Source: Bog-473 sp964457065
GTDB taxonomy: Bacteria; Actinomycetota; Acidimicrobiia; Acidimicrobiales; RAAP-2
DNA: 6,774 nucleotides
Assembly: GCA_964457065.1 (NCBI GenBank)
Contig: CAYWDQ010000163.1
Location: 1 to 6,774 of the forward strand
Reading direction: 5' to 3'
Each line of letters starts with the position of its first letter. Within the stretch, counting starts at the first letter, position 1. Below the pieces are notes generated by a model that ran no database searches, had not been told where the DNA came from, and was given only the letters and a program-made list of their open reading frames with translations. Below, one piece after another: positions 1 through 5,449 of the stretch. Position numbers and translations under genes: made by a program.

Positions 1-389
1 GAGTTGAAGGCGGCCTTCTGGTGGATGACGAGGTACTTGAGCTCGTGGTTGAAGAGCTGGGCCTCCTCGTCGTCGACGAAGTAGCCGTCCTTGATCCCCC
101 ACGCCGTCAGCGTGTCGGCCACCCGGTCGGCCACCTGGCGCAGCGACCACTCGCGCTCCTCGGTGCCGAGGGTCCCCCGGAAGTACTTCTGCGCCAGGAT
201 GTTGGTGGCGTTGACGCTCCAGGACTCGGGCACCTCGACGCCGAGCTGCTCGAAGGCGACCGTGCCGTCCCGGAAGTTCGTGATCCGGGCGTCGCGCCGC
301 TCCCAGCGCACCTCGTCGTAGGGGTGCACACCTTCGGTGGTGAAGTGCCGGCGGATGCCGATCTCGGATCGCTGGGGGGCGATGGCCAT
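1..389 (-). CDS. nrdJ: Vitamin B12-dependent (class II) ribonucleoside-diphosphate reductase, N-terminal part
   Basis: Reduces ribonucleotides to deoxyribonucleotides for DNA synthesis in the cytoplasm, using adenosylcobalamin to make the radical; needs no oxygen and no separate small subunit. Translating the minus strand from the ATG at 389 gives 129 complete codons before the gene leaves the window. The protein begins MAIAPQRSEIGIRRHFT and contains class II N-terminal motifs: GVHPYDEVRWERRD (residues 20-33), TNFRDGTVAFEQLGVEVP (37-54), WSVNATNILAQKYFRG (57-72) and HELKYLVIHQKAAFNS (115-130). The family length is roughly 900-1200 residues, so only the substrate-barrel entry is seen; the catalytic cysteines and any C-terminal domain lie outside. 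The ATG is preceded by GAGGAGG, which supports the start. The gene is divergent from glpK, and the NrdR boxes upstream agree with the assignment. Symbol and family are from recognition; the rest of the gene is inferred. Confidence 0.93.
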   Translation of the reverse strand, partial: MAIAPQRSEIGIRRHFTTEGVHPYDEVRWERRDARITNFRDGTVAFEQLGVEVPESWSVNATNILAQKYFRGTLGTEEREWSLRQVADRVADTLTAWGIKDGYFVDDEEAQLFNHELKYLVIHQKAAFN

Positions 390-400
390 GGCGCTGGGGT

Positions 401-407
401 CCTCCTC
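401..407 (-). promoter_or_regulatory. Ribosome binding site of nrdJ
   Basis: On the minus strand this reads GAGGAGG, a strong match to the Shine-Dalgarno sequence, ending 11 nt before the ATG at 389. The spacing is slightly long, but no better start is visible, and the protein similarity begins near this ATG. Confidence 0.7.
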
Positions 408-548
408 GTTGATTCGTGTCCTGGGGGTCGCTGCTTGCCTGCGGTGCCGCTCGTCGAAGCCGTCGCCCCACCCCCCTATTGCAGCGGGGAGGTGTCTCAC
501 GGCCTGTGCTCGGTTCCAGTGCCTCGGGCGAGGCCCTGAGTCGCCTCA

Positions 549-564
549 CCACAACATATTGTGG
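549..564. promoter_or_regulatory. NrdR box (promoter-distal, for nrdJ)
   Basis: CCACAACATATTGTGG has perfect 6-bp arms (CCACAA/TTGTGG) around CATA and matches the NrdR-box consensus at 13 of 16 positions. It starts exactly 32 bp from the other box, about three helical turns, so both sites face the same side of the DNA, as is usual for paired NrdR boxes. It sits inside the predicted nrdJ transcribed leader, roughly +27 to +42. Confidence 0.8.
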
Positions 565-580
565 CTGACTCTCCCCCGAG

Positions 581-596
581 ACACGAGATGCTGTGT
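581..596. promoter_or_regulatory. NrdR box (promoter-proximal, for nrdJ)
   Basis: The 16-mer ACACGAGATGCTGTGT matches the NrdR-box consensus acaCwAtATaTwGtgt at 12 of 16 positions, with perfect ACAC and GTGT ends. It lies directly after the -10 element and over the predicted nrdJ start site. NrdR is the ATP-cone repressor of ribonucleotide reductase genes and typically binds two boxes in register. This is the weaker of the two sites taken alone, but its spacing from the second box (32 bp start to start) makes it convincing. Confidence 0.75.
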
Positions 597-597
597 T

Positions 598-627
598 ATT
601 ACAGCACTGTAGTTACGCCCTTGTCAA
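598..627 (-). promoter_or_regulatory. nrdJ promoter (-35 and extended -10)
   Basis: Read on the minus strand, a perfect -35 TTGACA (622-627) is followed after 18 bp by TGTAAT (598-603), which matches the -10 consensus at five of six bases. The -10 is preceded by TGC, giving an extended -10 (TGn) element. This predicts a transcription start near 590-592, so the nrdJ leader would be about 200 nt. The start would fall inside NrdR box 2, a placement suited to repression. The motifs are seen directly; the start point is inferred. Confidence 0.75.
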
Positions 628-730
628 CCAACGACGCGCACCATCCATGCAGGTCACGGGCCGTTCGCGATTGTTTGCGCGAGAAGGCCTCCGGACGCCT
701 CCCCCGCCACGCCGATTACCCGCGAACCGA

Positions 731-736
731 TAGCGT
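731..736 (+). promoter_or_regulatory. Possible -10 element for a leaderless glpK transcript
   Basis: TAGCGT fits the loose actinobacterial -10 pattern TAnnnT and ends 9 nt before the glpK ATG, which lacks any purine-rich ribosome binding site. That arrangement would suit a leaderless mRNA. No matching -35 is visible, so this is tentative. Confidence 0.25.
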
Positions 737-745
737 CAGCCCCCC

Positions 746-2290
746 ATGGCCAAGGTCGTCGCCGTCGATGCGGGCACGACCGGCGTCCGTGCCCTCGTGG
801 TCGACGAGCACGCCCGGGTGGCCGACGTCGCCTACCGGGAGCTGACCCAGTACTTCCCCCGGCCGGGCTGGGTCGAGCACGACCCCGCCGAGATCTGGGA
901 CTCCGTCCGGGCCACGCTGGCCGAGGTCGGGGGTCGCCTGGCCGAGGCGGGCGAGGCCGTGGCGGCCATCGGCATCACCAACCAGCGCGAGACCCTGGTG
1001 GCGTTCGACCGCTCGACCGGTCGGCCGCTGCACCGGGCGATCGTCTGGCAGGACCGCCGCACCGCGCCCCTGTGCGCGGCGCTGACCGAGGCCGGGCACC
1101 TGCCGTTCGTGCGCGCCACCACCGGCCTCGTCCTCGACCCCTACTTCAGCGCCACGAAGGCCGCCTGGCTGCTGCGCGAGGGCGCGCTGGCGCTGGCGGC
1201 GTCGGATCCGGACCTCTCGTTCTGCACGGTCGACACCTGGGTCCTGTGGAACCTCACCGGGGGGCCCGCCGGTGGCGTCTACGCCACCGACCCCTCCAAC
1301 GCCAGCCGCACCCTCCTGCTCGATACGTCCGCACTCGCCTGGTCCAGCGAGCTGTGCGACCTCTTCGGCGTGCCCGCGCACACGCTGCCCGTGGTGCGCC
1401 CGTCCGCCGGCCGCTTCGGCACCGCCGCGCTGGCGGACCTCGGCCCCGCGTCGGCCGCCCTCGACGGGGTCCCGGTCTCGGGCGTGCTCGGTGACCAGCA
1501 GGCCGCGCTCTTCGGGCAGGCCTGCTTCGAGCCGGGCCTGGTCAAGGTCACCTACGGCACCGGCAGCTTCGCGCTGGCCAACGTGGGCCCCGAACGCCCG
1601 CCCGCGCCGGACGGCCTCACGGTCAGCTGCGCCTGGGATCTCGGCGCGCACGCGCCGGCGCCTCGCGCGCGCGTCGCCTACGCGCTCGAGGGCTCGGCGT
1701 TCGTGTCCGGCGCGGCCATCCAGTGGCTGCGCGACGGTCTCGGCATCATCGCCTCGGCCGCGGAGGTCGGGCCACTGGCGGCGTCGGTCCCCGACAGCGG
1801 CGGCGTCACGTTCGTGCCCGCCCTCACCGGCCTCGGCAGCCCGTGGTGGGACCCGCAGGCGCGGGGCATCGTCACCGGCCTGACCCGCGGTACCGGCCGG
1901 GCCCAGATCGCCCGCGCCTGCGTCGAGGCGATGGCCTTCCAGGTGCGCGACATGACCGATGCCATGGCCGCCGCCTCTTCCCACCCGCTGTCCGCGCTGC
2001 GGGTGGACGGGGGCGCCGCCACCATGGACCTCCTCCTTCAGCTGCAGGCCGAGCAGAGCCGCATGCCGGTGGCGCGCCCGCGCTCGCTCGAGTCGACCGC
2101 GCTCGGCGCCGCCACCCTCGCAGGCCTGGCCGAGGGGGTGTGGTCCTCGCTGGACGAGCTGGCCGCGCTGTGGGAGGCCGAGGCGATCTTCGAGCCGCAG
2201 CTGCCGCCCGAGCTCACCGACGCCGTGCACGTCGCCTGGCGCCGGGCGGTCGAGAAGTCCATGGGCTGGGCGAGCCTCGGGACGGACTAG
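746..2290 (+). CDS. glpK: Glycerol kinase (FGGY family)
   Basis: Phosphorylates glycerol with ATP to sn-glycerol 3-phosphate in the cytoplasm, feeding glycolysis and lipid synthesis. It has 514 residues, the normal family length. The N-terminal phosphate loop reads DAGTTGVRA (8-16). The expected glycerol ligands are present: R81 and E82 (in NQRET), Y133 (in DPYFSATK), and D250 and Q251 (in GDQQAALFGQ). TDPSNASRT (181-189) is characteristic of GlpK. The ATP-site motif YGTGSF is at 270-275, and the second FGGY signature is near 373-395 (RGIVTGL onwards). The C-terminal domain has VDGGAA, ESTALGAATLAGLAEGVW and KSMGW. The start is the first ATG after an in-frame stop at 731-733, but it has no Shine-Dalgarno sequence. 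The GKGG-type loop that binds fructose 1,6-bisphosphate in E. coli GlpK is not seen. No glpF or glpD neighbour is in the window. Ligand residues favour glycerol over another FGGY sugar substrate. Confidence 0.93.
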   Translation: MAKVVAVDAGTTGVRALVVDEHARVADVAYRELTQYFPRPGWVEHDPAEIWDSVRATLAEVGGRLAEAGEAVAAIGITNQRETLVAFDRSTGRPLHRAIVWQDRRTAPLCAALTEAGHLPFVRATTGLVLDPYFSATKAAWLLREGALALAASDPDLSFCTVDTWVLWNLTGGPAGGVYATDPSNASRTLLLDTSALAWSSELCDLFGVPAHTLPVVRPSAGRFGTAALADLGPASAALDGVPVSGVLGDQQAALFGQACFEPGLVKVTYGTGSFALANVGPERPPAPDGLTVSCAWDLGAHAPAPRARVAYALEGSAFVSGAAIQWLRDGLGIIASAAEVGPLAASVPDSGGVTFVPALTGLGSPWWDPQARGIVTGLTRGTGRAQIARACVEAMAFQVRDMTDAMAAASSHPLSALRVDGGAATMDLLLQLQAEQSRMPVARPRSLESTALGAATLAGLAEGVWSSLDELAALWEAEAIFEPQLPPELTDAVHVAWRRAVEKSMGWASLGTD

Positions 2291-2356
2291 CTCGGCCCAC
2301 CCCGCAACCTTCCGGGTCCGGGACCGGTCCTGGCGCGGGAATCCTGTGGGCCGAGC
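2290..2356 (+). terminator. Large GC-rich hairpin after glpK, possible terminator
   Basis: GCTCGGCCCAC (2290-2300) and GTGGGCCGAGC (2346-2356) are perfect 11-bp complements, starting at the last base of the glpK stop codon. Inside them CCCGC (2301-2305) pairs with GCGGG (2335-2339), leaving a 6-nt bulge. A further short helix can form around CCGGGTC/GACCGG. There is no T-run after it, so classic intrinsic termination is uncertain. U-poor hairpins are nonetheless common after genes in GC-rich actinobacteria. Confidence 0.45.
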
Positions 2357-2463
2357 CCGAATCCTGCGCGCGCGGCCGGTATTGGCCCTACCACGCGACG
2401 GGCGCCGAGAGCAGAATGGACCCGGGGTGCTGGCAGGTCGACCCGCTTGCGCAGTACCGACGC

Positions 2464-2469
2464 AGGGAG
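2464..2469 (+). promoter_or_regulatory. Ribosome binding site deciding the GTG start of the Ig-repeat protein
   Basis: AGGGAG ends 6 nt before the GTG at 2476. The upstream in-frame ATG at 2416 has only a weak purine stretch before it. Starting there would add 20 charged and polar residues before the signal peptide, so the GTG is preferred. Confidence 0.6.
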
Positions 2470-2475
2470 TGCGCC

Positions 2476-2634
2476 GTGGGCCTGGGCCATTGTCGTGTGC
2501 AGGCAGGAGAACACCAGTCGCTTCGGCGCGTCGCGAGGACGCTCGGCGCCGGCGTGGCCGGAGTGCTGCTGGTCGCCGGGACCATCACCGCCCTCGGTGC
2601 GGGCGCCGCCGTGGGCCCCCCGGCCGCCAGCGCG
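2476..2634 (+). other. Signal peptide of the Ig-repeat protein
   Basis: A positively charged n-region with twin arginines (SLRRVAR, R17-R18) precedes a hydrophobic stretch (about 23-47, including VAGVLLVAG). A typical signal peptidase I site follows, AASA before D54. The RR pair lacks the following hydrophobic residues of a good Tat motif, so Sec export is more likely, though Tat is not excluded. Confidence 0.8.
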
Positions 2635-5307
2635 GACCTGAGCTGTAACGACACCTGGACCGGCGCGGCGGCGACGACCGATTGGAACACCGCGGCCAAC
2701 TGGAGCGCGGGGGTGCCGCAGTCCACCAGCGTCCATGCGTGCATCACGGGCGACGCGGCGGTTGTCGTCTCCGGCGCGTCGTTCGCCATCGGCGCGCTGA
2801 CCGTGTCCGCCGGCAGCAGCCTGACCATCGGCGGCAATGGGCCCGGCGCCACTGCCGCAAGCCTGAGCGTGTCGTCCGGCTTGGAGAACGACGGGACGCT
2901 CACCGCCGGCCCCTCGGGGGCCACCGGCGAGGCGGCGCTCACCCTCGACGGCCCGATCACCAACACGGGCGCCCTCATGGTGGACGGCACGGTCACCATG
3001 GGCGACACCACGAGCACCGGACTCGTCAACGACGGCTCACTCGCCGTCGCTCCGGGCGGCCTGATCGACATGGGCGCGTCGTCGACGCTCACCAATTCTC
3101 CCGACGGGATCCTCGTCTTCGGGATCGACGGGCCCCCGAGCTCGACGTCCGATTACGGCCGCGTCACCAACGGGACACTCTCGCTGGCGGGGAGTGGGGA
3201 TCCCGTCTTCGACGACGGGTTCACGCCGGCACCGGGCAGCGAGTACTTCGTCGACACGGGTGCGTCGAGCGGCACCTTCACCACCGTGCTGCACGACGCG
3301 ACCGCCGACTACTCGCACCCGGGCCGGCTCGGCCTCACCGGTGGTGCGCCCGCCACCGCCACCTCCACGACCCTCACCAGCTCGGTCCCGGCCGGATCGC
3401 GCGCCGGGCAGGGGGTGCAGTTCACGGCCGCGGTGGTCCCGTCCCCGGGCGCGTCGTCGGGCTCGTCGTCGGGCGCGTCGGCGGCGGCGTCGTCAGGCTC
3501 GTCGCCGGGAGCCGGCCCCACGGGGTCCGTGACCTTCTCCGCCGGCGGCCTCCTCCTCGGCAGCTCGCCGGTGACGACCGCCGCGTCCGGCGCCAGCGCG
3601 ACGTTGGACGTCTCGGACCTGCCGGTCGGATCCGACTCCGTCACGGCCGCCTACAGCGGTGACGTCGACTTCGATCCCAGCACCTCGCCGGTCGTGACCC
3701 AGGTGGTGAGCCCAGACCCGGACCCGACGAACGTCGCCGTGACGCCGTCGTCCGCCGACCCCGCCGCGAGCACCGGCTCGCCGCTCCTGACGCTCGCGCA
3801 GGTCCCGACCCAGACGACCGTGGCGTCCTCGACTCCGAGCTCGACCTACGGCCAGAGCGTCACCGTGACCGCAACGGTGGTCCCGGCCCAGAGCGGTCCG
3901 GTCAGCCCGAGCGGCACGGTCACCTTCTACGACTACGAGACGACGCCGATCGCCACGGTCGGCGTGTCCACGGTGGCCGGCGTGACCACCGCCACCCTCG
4001 ACACGTCCGGTCTGATGTCGGGCCCCCACGCCATCACGGCGAGCTACAGCGGGGACCCGACCTTCGGCTCGAGCTCCTCCGCCGCACCCGCCCTTCTCAC
4101 CGTGGCCGAGGCGGCCACCACGGTCGCCCTGGCCGGCTCGACCGCGACGTCCGTCGTCGGCCAGGCCGTCGTGTTCACCGTCACGATCAGCTCCTCGGCC
4201 TCGGGCGAGACCGGCACCGTCCAGTTCGACGACGACGGGTCCATGATCGGGAGCGGCACCGTGTCTGGAGGGCAGGCCACGTTCCAGACCAGCTCGCTCG
4301 CCCTCGGCGCCCACCCGGTCACGGCCGTCTACGAGGGCGACGACGACTTCGTCGGCAGCTCCTCGGCGAACACGCTCGAGCTGACCGTCAGCCCGGCCTC
4401 GACGGCGACGACCCTGACCAGCAGCGACGACCCGGGTGCGGTCGGACAGACGATCACCTTCGCCGCGACGGTCACCGTCGACGGCCCCGGCTCCGGCACG
4501 CCCACCGGCACGGTGTCGTTCAGCGACGGCGCGAGCCCGATCGACACCTGTCAGAGTTTGGCGCTCCCTCCGATCCCGCCGCTGCGCGTGACGTGCTCCC
4601 AGGTGTACGGCACGGCCGCCAGCCATTCCGTCGTGGCCACCTATGGCGGAGATGCCGACGACATCACCTCCACGGGAGGCCAGGTCGAGACCGTGGCACC
4701 GGTGTCCACGACCACATCGCTCGTCTCGTCACCGCTCACGTCCACCTACGGCCAGAGCGTCACGCTGACCGCCACCGTGGCCCCGACGTCCGGGGCGGCG
4801 AATCCGAACGGAACGGTGACGTTCACCGACAACGGGACGACGCTCGGTTCCTCGACCCTGACCACCACCGCCGGGGTGACCACCGCCAGCATGCTCTCCA
4901 CCACCTTGCCGGTGGGCTCCGACGTCGTCGTTGCCTCGTTCGACGGGGGCGCGGACTTCCTGGCGAGCTCCACCACCACGGCCGTACGGGTGGCGGTGGC
5001 GAGGGCGCCCACGAGCCTCGGCCTGCTCACGTCGACCAACCCCTCCACGAGCACGCAGCCGGTGACCCTCACGGCGATCGTCTTCCCGGCCACGGGATCG
5101 GGAGAGACCGGCACGGTCACCTTCTTCGACGACGGCGACCCCATCGGCACGAGCAGCGTCTCGAACAGCCAGGCCACGCTCTCCACCACCGCCCTGCCGG
5201 TGGGCGCCGATCTCATCACCGCCAGCTACAGCGGCGACGGCGACTTCGCCGGCAGCCCGACCGCGGGCGCGCTGAGCCAGACGGTCGACGATCGCCGATC
5301 AGCCTGA
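2476..5307 (+). CDS. Secreted Ig-like domain repeat protein (Big_3-type)
   Basis: A 943-residue exported protein of unknown function; a structural or adhesive role outside the cell is inferred from architecture only. A signal peptide (1-53) is followed by a beta-strand-rich region (about 54-290). This opens with a WTGAAATTDWNTAANWSAGVP stretch (61-81) of the 'NW..G.vP' type seen in surface proteins, then has recurring 'L.N.G.L' units (LENDGTL, LVNDGSL). Six Ig-like repeats follow at about 295-413, 446-546, 547-640, 641-743, 744-844 and 845-943. Most carry a G-TVTF strand, an LPVG-type turn and a Y-S-G-D-x-D-F end motif. A Ser/Gly/Ala insert lies within repeat 1. Cys pairs at 57/89 and 692/707 could form disulfides. 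The C-terminus ends in the last repeat, with no LPxTG motif, membrane helix or wall-binding domain. The reading frame is open well upstream into glpK, but that part is antisense-like noise. The protein probably stands alone in its transcript. Confidence 0.88.
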   Translation: MGLGHCRVQAGEHQSLRRVARTLGAGVAGVLLVAGTITALGAGAAVGPPAASADLSCNDTWTGAAATTDWNTAANWSAGVPQSTSVHACITGDAAVVVSGASFAIGALTVSAGSSLTIGGNGPGATAASLSVSSGLENDGTLTAGPSGATGEAALTLDGPITNTGALMVDGTVTMGDTTSTGLVNDGSLAVAPGGLIDMGASSTLTNSPDGILVFGIDGPPSSTSDYGRVTNGTLSLAGSGDPVFDDGFTPAPGSEYFVDTGASSGTFTTVLHDATADYSHPGRLGLTGGAPATATSTTLTSSVPAGSRAGQGVQFTAAVVPSPGASSGSSSGASAAASSGSSPGAGPTGSVTFSAGGLLLGSSPVTTAASGASATLDVSDLPVGSDSVTAAYSGDVDFDPSTSPVVTQVVSPDPDPTNVAVTPSSADPAASTGSPLLTLAQVPTQTTVASSTPSSTYGQSVTVTATVVPAQSGPVSPSGTVTFYDYETTPIATVGVSTVAGVTTATLDTSGLMSGPHAITASYSGDPTFGSSSSAAPALLTVAEAATTVALAGSTATSVVGQAVVFTVTISSSASGETGTVQFDDDGSMIGSGTVSGGQATFQTSSLALGAHPVTAVYEGDDDFVGSSSANTLELTVSPASTATTLTSSDDPGAVGQTITFAATVTVDGPGSGTPTGTVSFSDGASPIDTCQSLALPPIPPLRVTCSQVYGTAASHSVVATYGGDADDITSTGGQVETVAPVSTTTSLVSSPLTSTYGQSVTLTATVAPTSGAANPNGTVTFTDNGTTLGSSTLTTTAGVTTASMLSTTLPVGSDVVVASFDGGADFLASSTTTAVRVAVARAPTSLGLLTSTNPSTSTQPVTLTAIVFPATGSGETGTVTFFDDGDPIGTSSVSNSQATLSTTALPVGADLITASYSGDGDFAGSPTAGALSQTVDDRRSA
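3358..5304 (+). repeat. Six tandem Ig-like domain repeats
   Basis: Approximate units are 3358-3714, 3811-4113, 4114-4395, 4396-4704, 4705-5007 and 5008-5304; a Pro/Ser-rich linker (3715-3810) separates the first two. Each encodes about 95-120 residues. Units 2 and 5 share STYGQSVT and AGVTTA. Units 3 and 6 share SGETGTV, a DDG turn and QAT. Units 1 and 4 share TTLTSS and PTG-V-FS. Fourth-repeat residues 691-712 contain a Cys-bounded insert absent from the others. Boundaries are judged by eye from conserved motifs. Confidence 0.85.
3448..3513 (+). repeat. Low-complexity Ser/Gly/Ala-coding tract
   Basis: Reiterated GCGTCGTCGGGCTCGTCGTC-like units encode a Ser/Gly/Ala stretch (about residues 325-346) inside Ig repeat 1, between the first strands and the G-SVTF strand. 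The near-repetitive DNA is the kind that gains or loses units by slippage, in whole codons. Confidence 0.75.
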
Positions 5308-5449
5308 TCCGCGGGTACCGCTCGGCACGATCGTCTCCTGCGCCGCCAACAGCTGCCCACCCGGCCTGCACACCGGGAGGAATAAAACAAGAAAACCCTT
5401 GCTATATTACCCAGAGGAGCGGACGCGCCGCTCGGAAGGGTGGGCAGCC
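5308..5449 (+). promoter_or_regulatory. Promoter region of the SDR/QueA-like operon
   Basis: This 142-bp gap contains a markedly AT-rich island (5381-5409). A TGC-TATATT extended -10 (hexamer 5403-5408) predicts a start near 5414-5416 and a leader of about 35 nt. No good -35 is visible at the right distance, which fits an extended -10 promoter. A small stem (CCCGG 5360-5364, CCGGG 5373-5377) sits upstream but has no T-run, so I do not call it a terminator. Confidence 0.5.
5434..5440 (+). promoter_or_regulatory. Ribosome binding site of the SDR gene
   Basis: GGAAGGG ends 9 nt before the ATG at 5450. The frame is also open from a TTG at 5399, but that codon lies inside the -10 promoter region and would put 17 residues ahead of the Rossmann fold, so ATG 5450 is preferred. 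Confidence 0.65.

Larger units (their letters stand above)
390..745. other. Divergent intergenic region nrdJ-glpK
   Basis: This 356-bp region between two divergent genes has no believable coding content. Its left two thirds (about 390-591) would be the transcribed leader of nrdJ. Its centre (549-627) holds the nrdJ promoter and two NrdR boxes. The right part (628-745) leads to glpK. There I see only a weak 5-bp inverted repeat (TCGCG at 665-669 and CGCGA at 678-682) and a possible -10 element at 731-736. No Shine-Dalgarno sequence precedes the glpK ATG. The centre is noticeably richer in A and T than the flanking genes, as expected for promoter DNA. Confidence 0.8.

Noticed and set aside
390..591. 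Cobalamin riboswitch in the nrdJ leader
   Set aside because: Considered because nrdJ is B12-dependent and the leader is long, but no B12-box-like sequence or convincing core was visible on the minus strand. A short GCACTGG match alone is not enough.
21..612. Plus-strand open frames across nrdJ and the divergent intergenic region
   Set aside because: They lie opposite nrdJ or across its leader, have no ribosome binding site and no recognisable protein features.
716..2230. Long minus-strand open frame (about 504 codons) opposite glpK
   Set aside because: It is the antisense of a well-supported glycerol kinase gene; its translation is Arg/Gly/Ala-rich without recognisable motifs, as expected from GC-rich codon bias.
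2339..2366. Direct repeat GAATCCTG (2339-2346 and 2359-2366)
   Set aside because: Eight bases 20 bp apart would be two helical turns and could be an operator, but it overlaps the post-glpK hairpin and no promoter could be placed next to it; chance is likely.
1723..2475. Upstream extension of the Ig-repeat protein frame into glpK
   Set aside because: This part overlaps glpK in another frame and is Arg/Pro-rich noise. A signal peptide and a good ribosome binding site place the start at GTG 2476.
3493..4626. Long minus-strand open frame opposite the Ig repeats
   Set aside because: Composition is Gly/Arg/Asp-rich and mirrors the repeat-coding strand; no motif, start signal or neighbour supports it.
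5360..5377. Hairpin CCCGG/CCGGG after the Ig-repeat gene as terminator
   Set aside because: Only a 5-bp stem with an 8-nt loop, and it is followed by an A-rich stretch instead of T residues on the plus strand.
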